A stretch of DNA of 64,000 nucleotides from an uncultured Acetatifactor sp. (GTDB lineage Bacteria; Bacillota; Clostridia; Lachnospirales; Lachnospiraceae), in NCBI GenBank assembly GCA_910577235.1, contig CAJTMX010000026.1, positions 3,180 through 67,179 of the forward strand, written 5' to 3'. Both the position numbers and the translations under genes were made by a program. This document shows positions 58,332 through 64,000 of the stretch, piece after piece. The notes under the pieces are model-generated. The model was not told the origin of the DNA, did not search any database, and was given only the letters and a program-made list of their open reading frames with translations. Positions within the stretch are counted from its first letter, which is position 1, and every line of letters starts with the position of its first letter.

Positions 58332-59747
58332 CTACTTAACCTCGACTACTCTGATCATATTGGTGGTTCCGGATTTGCCCAGCGGAACCCCTGCCGTGAT
58401 GACCACCAGCTCGCCGGTCTTGATATATCCCGCCTTTTTCGCCTCCTCCACCGCGGCTTCAAACAGCTCTTCCGTGTCGTCCTTTTCCGGCAAAAGCAGC
58501 GGCTGGCAGCCCCAGAGAAGATTCAACTGCTTACACACTCTGGAATTCACACTGCAACTGATGATGGGACAGGAGGGCTTGTATTTTGCAACTTTGGTAG
58601 CGGTAAAACCGGACATGGTCACGGTGATGATGGCGCTGGCATGCAGGTCCATAGCTGTGGTACAGGTGGCGTAGGAGATAGCCGTAGTGGTGTCCGGGTT
58701 GCCCTCAGAGGCCAGTTCGTCCATCTTGCCCCTGTAGTCCAGATCTTTCTCGGCGCACACCGCAATACGTGCCATGGTCTCCACTGCCTCCACAGGGTAC
58801 TTTCCCGCTGCACTCTCGCCGGAAAGCATGATGGCTGTTGTGCCGTCATAGATCGCATTGGCTATATCCGTCACCTCCGCTCTGGTGGGACGGGGATGCT
58901 TAATCATGGACTCCAGCATCTGCGTGGCGGTGATCACATGCTTGCCCTGGGATACCGCCATACGGATCATCCGCTTTTGCAGAGCGGGAATCTCCTCAAT
59001 GGGAATCTCCACGCCCATGTCTCCTCTGGCTACCATTACGCCGTCGGACACTTCCAAAATCTCCTCCAGATTCTCGATTCCCTGCATATTTTCAATCTTG
59101 GCGATGATCTTCATATCGTTATGGTGTTCGTCCAGTATCTTACGCACCTCCAGAATGTCTTCCTTGGTTCTGGCAAAGGACGCCGCCAGAAATTCATAAC
59201 CCATCTCGATGCCAAAGAGGATATCCTGTCTGTCAACCTCGCTGATATAGGGCATGGACAGCACCACTCCCGGCACGTTGACGCCTTTGTGATTGGATAC
59301 CGGACCGCCGCTTAATACTGTACACACAATATCGGTGTCGGTAATCTCGTCCACCCGCATCTCGATCAGGCCGTCATCGATCAAAATATGCGTGCCAACG
59401 CTGATATCCTGTTTCAGATTTTTATAAGAGATAGCCGCTCTCTCGCTGTTTCCCAGGATTTCCTCGGTGGTCAGCACAAATTTCTGACCGGCCGTAAGTT
59501 CCGCGCGCCCACCTTCAAAGTCTCTTAACCGGATTTCCGGCCCCTTGGTGTCAAGCAATGTTGCCACCTGGAGTCCCAGCTCCTTTCTGACTTTAAGCAC
59601 TTTCTCCAGTTTTTCCTTTTGCTCCTCATGGGTTCCGTGGGAAAAGTTGAATCTGGCCACATCCATACCGGCCAGCATCAGCTCCCTAAGTTTTTCCTCC
59701 GTTTCGCAGGCAGGTCCAATCGTACAAACAATTTTTGTCTTTCTCAT
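58332..59747 (-). CDS. pyk: Pyruvate kinase
   Basis: A 471-residue enzyme catalysing phosphoenolpyruvate plus ADP to pyruvate plus ATP, the last step of glycolysis. It has MRKTKIVCTIGPACE at the start, MDVARFNFSHGTHEE near residue 30, LLDTKGPEIR, the IAKIENMQGIENL lysine/glutamate region and MLESMIKHPRPTRAE. There is no extra C-terminal PEP-utiliser domain. The start at 59747 follows AGGAAAGGAAA; the frame extends to 59900 through the repeat region but lacks an RBS there. Confidence 0.96.
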   Translation of the reverse strand: MRKTKIVCTIGPACETEEKLRELMLAGMDVARFNFSHGTHEEQKEKLEKVLKVRKELGLQVATLLDTKGPEIRLRDFEGGRAELTAGQKFVLTTEEILGNSERAAISYKNLKQDISVGTHILIDDGLIEMRVDEITDTDIVCTVLSGGPVSNHKGVNVPGVVLSMPYISEVDRQDILFGIEMGYEFLAASFARTKEDILEVRKILDEHHNDMKIIAKIENMQGIENLEEILEVSDGVMVARGDMGVEIPIEEIPALQKRMIRMAVSQGKHVITATQMLESMIKHPRPTRAEVTDIANAIYDGTTAIMLSGESAAGKYPVEAVETMARIAVCAEKDLDYRGKMDELASEGNPDTTTAISYATCTTAMDLHASAIITVTMSGFTATKVAKYKPSCPIISCSVNSRVCKQLNLLWGCQPLLLPEKDDTEELFEAAVEEAKKAGYIKTGELVVITAGVPLGKSGTTNMIRVVEVK

Positions 59748-59816
59748 GATATATTTTCCTTTCCTATTTAGCGTACCGCACTCACCATTCACTACCTCTT
59801 CGGCTGAGTAATGTAC

Positions 59817-60160
59817 GGTCATTCCTTGCATGTAAATCCTCCGGGTGCTTTCTGTTTTAGATTTCCGTGCTCGACCTTCATCACCACTCAGGCCAAACAT
59901 TTACAGTCATTCCTTGCGCACATATTCTCTGCCGCTTTCGGATGCTTTCTGATCTAGTGTTCCGCGCTCGACCTTCACCACCTCTCTGGCCGAGCATTTA
60001 CAGTCATTCCTTGCGCACATATTCTCTGCCGCTTTCGGATGCTTTCTGATCTAGTGTTCCGTGCTCGACCTTCATCACCTCTCAGGCCAAGCATTTACAG
60101 TCATTCCTTGCGCGCATATTCTCTGCCGTTTCCGAATGCTTTCTATTTTAACGTTCCGTA
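59817..60160. repeat. 97-bp tandem repeat array upstream of pyk
   Basis: Units start at 59817 (87 bp, divergent), 59904 (97 bp), 60001 (97 bp) and 60098 (partial, running into the 3' end of the decarboxylase gene). They share CAGTCATTCCTTGCGCACAT and TGCTCGACCTTCA(T/C)CACC. The 97-bp spacing is not a multiple of three and all frames drift. No gene is supported in 59748-60147. Confidence 0.92.
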
Positions 60161-61605
60161 ATTACCATAACGCCGGAAATACCGTCTTTTACGGAAATGC
60201 CCTGAACATTTAGGCCCTCCGCCAGATATTTCTCCAACAGAACTCTGTCCGCCTCCTCCATGCGCTCGCCCGGCACCAGAATAGGCGTTCCCGGCGGATA
60301 GATATTTATATACTCACCCACGTATCTACCCACGGCATCCTTGAGGGCGGTCCACCGCACCGGTCTGTCCCAGCTTTCCCATAAGGGAAACCCGTTCCTT
60401 TGCTTTGCTGTCTCAGCAGAGACTTCCGTTTGTTTAACATAGGGTACTGTTTCTCTTCTGCTTTCCGACTGTTGTAGCCGGCTGTCAATCTCCAGCAGCG
60501 CTTTGGTCAGACGCTGATACCCTTGGGACGTATCTCCAATGGTAAACATGGCAAGCACATAGCTTTCACATGCCATCTCCAGCTGCAATGCATAGCGCTC
60601 CAACAACTCCTTATATAATTCTTGCCCTGTTATCCCGGTATTTTTCACGGAGACAATTAATTTTCCGATATCCTGATGCCTTTGATATTCCTCTTGGGGC
60701 AATGCCGTGGAGGGCCATATAGTCAAAGCCCGGCAGACCGACAATTGCCCTAACATGCCGTTCCAGTTTCGGACCATCTCTCCAAAAAGTTTTTCTCCCT
60801 GTTCCCGCGCCAAGTGAATAGCGTTGTCCATGCTGGCCATCAATACATAGGAGGGACTACTGCTCTGGTATATCTGCAAAAATCTTTTGACTCTCCTCCG
60901 ATTTACCAGAGAGCCGTTGACCTGTAGCAGGGCAGTCTGTGTCATGGCAGGAAGAGTCTTATGTAGGCTCACCACCACCAGATCCGCTCCCGCACGGCTA
61001 CTGCCAGAGGCAAAGGAGGGGTGAAACCCCAGATGCGCGCCATGGGCTTCATCAACGATCAGCGGTATGCCGTAGCCGTGCACAATCCGGGCAATCTCCC
61101 CTACTTCCGCAATCCTGCCTTCATAGGTGGGAGAGACGATAAGCACACCGTCAATATTGGGGTCCCTCTCCAATGCCTCGCGCACCTGCTCCGGCGATAT
61201 GGCCTCACAGATTCCTATCTCCGGCACCTGTCTCGGATACAGATATGAAAGTTTAAGCTGTCGTAGGTAGGCCGCATGATATACGGACTTATGGCAATTA
61301 CGGGCAACCAGCAGCCTTCCGTTTGGGGAGATGGCGGCGCTGACGGCGCTTAATATCCCGCAGGTACTTCCTCCCACAAGATAATAGACCTCCTCCGCCC
61401 CATAGGCATCCGCCGCATACTGCTGTAGCTGCCTTATTATCCCCTCCGGCTGGTGCAGATTGTCAAATCCTTCGATCTCGGTTATATCCAGCTCCGCCAA
61501 GTTCTGTGGCAGTTTTCCCGCACTTCGCCGCTTATGCCCCGGCATATGGCAGGGATAGATTCCCGACCCGGCGTAGTCTTTTAATTTGTCAAATAACGTC
61601 TCCAC
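60148..61605 (-). CDS. Orn/Lys/Arg-type PLP decarboxylase
   Basis: A 485-residue fold-type I PLP enzyme of the YaaO branch: YPCHMPGHKRR near residue 18, LVGGSTCGILSA near 77, VDEAHGAHLGFHP near 182 and the PLP lysine in VSLHKTLPAMTQTA near 217. It likely decarboxylates arginine, lysine or ornithine for polyamine synthesis. The substrate cannot be chosen from sequence alone. Its 3' end carries part of the 97-bp repeat. It overlaps the HD-domain gene by 17 nt. Confidence 0.9.
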   Translation of the reverse strand: METLFDKLKDYAGSGIYPCHMPGHKRRSAGKLPQNLAELDITEIEGFDNLHQPEGIIRQLQQYAADAYGAEEVYYLVGGSTCGILSAVSAAISPNGRLLVARNCHKSVYHAAYLRQLKLSYLYPRQVPEIGICEAISPEQVREALERDPNIDGVLIVSPTYEGRIAEVGEIARIVHGYGIPLIVDEAHGAHLGFHPSFASGSSRAGADLVVVSLHKTLPAMTQTALLQVNGSLVNRRRVKRFLQIYQSSSPSYVLMASMDNAIHLAREQGEKLFGEMVRNWNGMLGQLSVCRALTIWPSTALPQEEYQRHQDIGKLIVSVKNTGITGQELYKELLERYALQLEMACESYVLAMFTIGDTSQGYQRLTKALLEIDSRLQQSESRRETVPYVKQTEVSAETAKQRNGFPLWESWDRPVRWTALKDAVGRYVGEYINIYPPGTPILVPGERMEEADRVLLEKYLAEGLNVQGISVKDGISGVMVITER

Positions 61606-62275
61606 ATTCCGTTTCCGTTTCTATTATATTCTCCTGCTTATCGAGTGTGGCGGCATCACCCGTGTCCGGTAATCCGTCCGCCCGGTTATCCATGAGGGAA
61701 TTGGCTATCGCTCCATGTCCACGGCGCAGCCGCAGTGTTTCCAGCGTTGAGCACCATTTATCCGCTATGGTCACGATCCACGCCTCCCGGCACATAGGCG
61801 GCACCATGGTCAACGGCCACATATGCTTTTTAATGATGTCCTTCTCTCTGGGCGTCAGCCGGTACTCGGCAGAGGCGTTTTTCAACGCGATACCCGGATG
61901 ATAAAAACCATGCAGATTGTGAATCTGCACATGTTCTTTGTCATGCCAGTCATAGAGGAAATAGTCATGCAGCAGTGCTCCACGAATCAATTCCCTGCGG
62001 TTGCAGCGGATATGAAACGCCGCCAGTTTTTCACTGAGATAAAGACTGCATTTAGCAACTGCCATACAATGACTGTTTACAGTCATTGTTCCATGCTGAA
62101 TATGCTGCCGGGTCCTGCGGAAATTAGAGGAATGGAGAATATCCTGTGCATCTTCCCGTATCGCGTGATAAAGTCTGTGCTCCCTCTGATAGCGCCGACG
62201 GAATTTCTCGGCCTGTCTCTCACTGCGGCGCCGGATTCGGCTCTGCCAGCCGTTTCCGTTAATTCCTATATCCAT
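61589..62275 (-). CDS. HD-domain phosphohydrolase-like protein
   Basis: A 228-residue protein. Metal-binding residues are in HGTMTVNSHCMAVAK, in LLHDYFLYDWHD (the HD pair) and in HNLHGFYHPG. HD proteins of this size in Clostridia hydrolyse phosphate esters or nucleotides, but the substrate is unknown. The N-terminus is strongly basic. It overlaps the decarboxylase start, suggesting one transcript. Confidence 0.85.
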   Translation of the reverse strand: MDIGINGNGWQSRIRRRSERQAEKFRRRYQREHRLYHAIREDAQDILHSSNFRRTRQHIQHGTMTVNSHCMAVAKCSLYLSEKLAAFHIRCNRRELIRGALLHDYFLYDWHDKEHVQIHNLHGFYHPGIALKNASAEYRLTPREKDIIKKHMWPLTMVPPMCREAWIVTIADKWCSTLETLRLRRGHGAIANSLMDNRADGLPDTGDAATLDKQENIIETETECGDVI

Positions 62276-62292
62276 CTTTTTACCCCCTATTA

Positions 62293-62727
62293 TTATCGGC
62301 TATTTGTTCTTGTTTCATCAATAATCCCTTTTCTTTCATATAACCGCTGCCCGATCATCAACAGTATACAACCTGCGCCATAGCAGAGAATATCTCTGAA
62401 ATCATAGACCGAACCAAGAATCGTCCGCAACAATCGATTGTCAGACAGGCCCAATCGCTCCACAAGCCTGAAGTATTGTAAAATCTCCACCCCTGTGGCA
62501 AACAGAAAAATGATCACAGGCAACCATTTGCATCCCTCCGGCAAAAAGATCCGCACAAAAAAATATAGAACAATTACTATCAACAGATCTCCTATATAGG
62601 GACGAAAAAAACGGTCATGCACAAACAGCGCTATGAAAATCTCTACTGTCATTAATAGTATAAATGTCAAAAAATAAATAAGTCGCTTTTTCAATATCTT
62701 TCTCCAAGTATGTATACTTACCTGCAT
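62293..62727 (-). CDS. DUF2809-like membrane protein
   Basis: A 144-residue membrane protein with four hydrophobic segments and the motif FVHDRFFRPYIGDLLIVIVL, typical of DUF2809 (VanZ-like in topology). GVEILQYFRL and FRDILCYGAGC follow. Function unknown. It lies between the HD and methyltransferase genes on the same strand. Confidence 0.82.
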   Translation of the reverse strand: MQVSIHTWRKILKKRLIYFLTFILLMTVEIFIALFVHDRFFRPYIGDLLIVIVLYFFVRIFLPEGCKWLPVIIFLFATGVEILQYFRLVERLGLSDNRLLRTILGSVYDFRDILCYGAGCILLMIGQRLYERKGIIDETRTNSR

Positions 62728-62767
62728 TAATATTGTCCAAATCGTTACACGCTTTATACAAAAGGAG

Positions 62768-63529
62768 TTACTTACTTATTACATAGACATATCTTGCCAT
62801 TTTTTGCTTAAACTGCTCATAAGATTTCGTGGCACATTCTGTTTGACCTATGATTAGATCGAACCAATTCCCATATCCCTCAGCCAAAAAATCTGCCCGA
62901 TGTCTGACCGCCGCCTCACGCTTTACAACAAGCAAGTCATAGGTCTGCCTTGTAATATCAGTCACCGTATATTTCATACCATTATGCCTCAATGCGTTTG
63001 CAAGGATGGTCGTTTCCCCATCTAAAGTTTTAGATAATACATCTCCCTCTTGATACCCAACAAAAAAGACTCCATCCCGCTTTAACCATTTTTTTATCTG
63101 GGCCACAAACGAAATCATATCCCGCGCAAAGTACATTGTATCCATAGAAATGATTACGTCAAACTTCTCTTCCGGATAATCTGTCTCCCCTATTATTCCC
63201 TCTTTAAACTCCGCCCTTTCCGCATACAATGACCTTGCGGTATTGACCGCCTGTTCGGAGTAGTCAAATCCGTAGATATAAGCTCCGGTCTTACTCTGCA
63301 AATAGCCAAGCATCTTGCCGTTGCCGCAACCAATATCCAGAATGGAAATATCTTTCTCATTGGGAATATACGGCAATATCATGTTTATCTGTTTCAGATC
63401 GCTAAATCCGTCTTGGGAAAAATCCTCCCCAAACGCATCCTTACAATATGCGCTAAAAGCATTTGAAACTCCTGCCATGGCATAAAAATCTTCATATGCC
63501 TCATAAAAAAGCAACGCTCTTTTGTCCAT
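62768..63529 (-). CDS. Class I SAM-dependent methyltransferase
   Basis: A 253-residue protein with the SAM motif ISILDIGCGNGKMLGYL near residue 58, an acidic loop YGFDYSEQAV near 84 and MDTMYFARDM near 130. The C-terminal part is helical. Substrate unknown. Start at 63529, preceded by AAGGAAAAA. The stretch upstream (63530-63950) has no gene that I can support, only a hairpin and the tRNA terminator. Confidence 0.85.
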   Translation of the reverse strand: MDKRALLFYEAYEDFYAMAGVSNAFSAYCKDAFGEDFSQDGFSDLKQINMILPYIPNEKDISILDIGCGNGKMLGYLQSKTGAYIYGFDYSEQAVNTARSLYAERAEFKEGIIGETDYPEEKFDVIISMDTMYFARDMISFVAQIKKWLKRDGVFFVGYQEGDVLSKTLDGETTILANALRHNGMKYTVTDITRQTYDLLVVKREAAVRHRADFLAEGYGNWFDLIIGQTECATKSYEQFKQKMARYVYVISK

Positions 63530-63609
63530 ATTTTTTCCTTACTGCTTATGACTTTCTCAATATATGATACATAACTAAATATCCTATCTTATAGTATAAC
63601 ATAAATTTA

Positions 63610-63650
63610 GCGGCAGAAAAAGGATGTTTTTGCCTTTTCTGCCGCTTTTT
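63610..63650. terminator. Hairpin in the 63.5-63.9 kb gap
   Basis: GCGGCAGAAAAAGG (63610) pairs with CCTTTTCTGCCGC (63633) with one bulged A. A T-run follows on the plus strand, while the minus-strand tail is weaker, so direction is uncertain. Confidence 0.55.
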
Positions 63651-63903
63651 CCAATAAAATAATTCCCTGCGTATTAAGCACATTACATATTCATAAAGTA
63701 TGCCCGTAAATACTTTACCGATTCCATTGGTCAAAGAATAAGATACCATATTCCAATACTTATTACCTGTTTATTATATCTTACATACTCCCCAAAATCC
63801 ACAGTATTGTATATACACCGATAATCTTGACTAAAAGAACACATCAATAAAGTCTAAGGAAAGACAGAATAGGAACACATCCAATGCGTCAAATAAACAC
63901 ATT

Positions 63904-63948
63904 AAAAAATCCTTGTAATCAACTTAACAAGGATTACAAGGATTTTTT
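63904..63948 (-). terminator. Terminator of the tRNA-Phe gene
   Basis: A perfect 17-bp stem AAAAAATCCTTGTAATC / GATTACAAGGATTTTTT with an 11-base loop, directly after the tRNA on the minus strand; the stem itself supplies the T-run. Confidence 0.9.
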
Positions 63949-63950
63949 AA

Positions 63951-64000
63951 TGCCCAGAACCGGAATCGAACCAGTGACACGAGGATTTTCAGTCCTCTGC
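63951..64000 (-). tRNA. tRNA-Phe (GAA), partial at window edge
   Basis: The 3' 50 bases of a tRNA: anticodon arm AGGACTGAAAATCCT with anticodon GAA, T-arm GGTTCGATTCC, acceptor CTGGGCA ending at the discriminator A. CCA is not encoded; the next bases are TTA. The 5' half lies outside the window. Confidence 0.92.

Noticed and set aside
59748..59900. Extended N-terminus of pyruvate kinase
   Set aside because: It is derived from the divergent 97-bp repeat unit, has no RBS and no counterpart in the family, whose members start MRKTKIVCT.
59817..60160. CRISPR array or small-protein family in the 97-bp repeats
   Set aside because: There are no spacers, the period is not a multiple of three, and the frames break between units.
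63546..63749. A 67-codon minus-strand frame
   Set aside because: It spans a terminator-like hairpin, lacks an RBS and resembles nothing I know.

Overview
The window comes from a spore-forming, gut-type member of the Clostridia, most likely a Lachnospiraceae relative. This is inferred from the housekeeping neighbourhood (rsmI, trmN6, ricT, holB, yaaR, guanylate kinase, Orn/Lys/Arg-type decarboxylase), two small spore-coat proteins, and the family of mobile element present. About 49.4 kb is the right-hand part of an integrative conjugative element (ICE) of the Tn1549/CTn superfamily that uses a TnpX-type large serine recombinase. The remaining 14.6 kb is host chromosome, read almost entirely on the minus strand. 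The left end of the ICE lies outside the window.

ICE backbone, 1-28.4 kb: a conjugation and DNA-processing run on the plus strand. It holds a PrgI-like membrane protein, VirB4 ATPase, a coiled-coil protein, a membrane-anchored M23 plus NlpC/P60 cell-wall hydrolase, a radical-SAM-like protein, DUF4315, a Cys-rich DUF4366 surface protein, topoisomerase III, several small conserved ICE proteins, a 3142-residue methylase/SNF2-helicase, MobC, a DUF3991/toprim primase-like protein and a MobA/MobL relaxase. A tnpV gene with its own promoter and RBS is nested in another frame of the helicase gene. Two divergent XRE repressor genes with operator-like dyads punctuate the run. It ends with small genes including a SymE-like protein, then a highly structured non-coding stretch.

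ICE cargo, 28.8-43.3 kb: two peptide-antibiotic sensing and resistance modules. The first is a response regulator and kinase, a GNAT gene, an unknown gene, two immunity-like genes (SMI1/KNR4 and an Imm49-like protein) and a MacB-type ABC transporter. Five promoters in this stretch share one layout: two half-sites on an 11-bp period, with the -10 box exactly 27 bp from the first half-site. They precede the regulator, both immunity-like genes and the transporter, and one has no gene left. The second module is a divergent kinase/regulator pair facing a LanFEG-type immunity transporter, a YxeA-like protein and a lipoprotein, with four 11-bp repeats between the divergent promoters.

ICE right end, 43.6-49.4 kb: an XRE gene, a short leader ORF coupled to an HTH protein, two ParB-fold proteins, tnpW and the recombinase. 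The element ends inside a host GH74-type gene, whose predicted C-terminal strand motif is missing and appears to have been cut off by the insertion.

Host chromosome, 49.4-64 kb: the truncated GH74-like gene, spore-coat genes, DUF6472, rsmI-trmN6-ricT-holB-yaaR, a 23-bp minisatellite, guanylate kinase, pyruvate kinase, a 97-bp repeat array, a decarboxylase, an HD-domain protein, DUF2809, a methyltransferase, and a tRNA-Phe running off the right edge.
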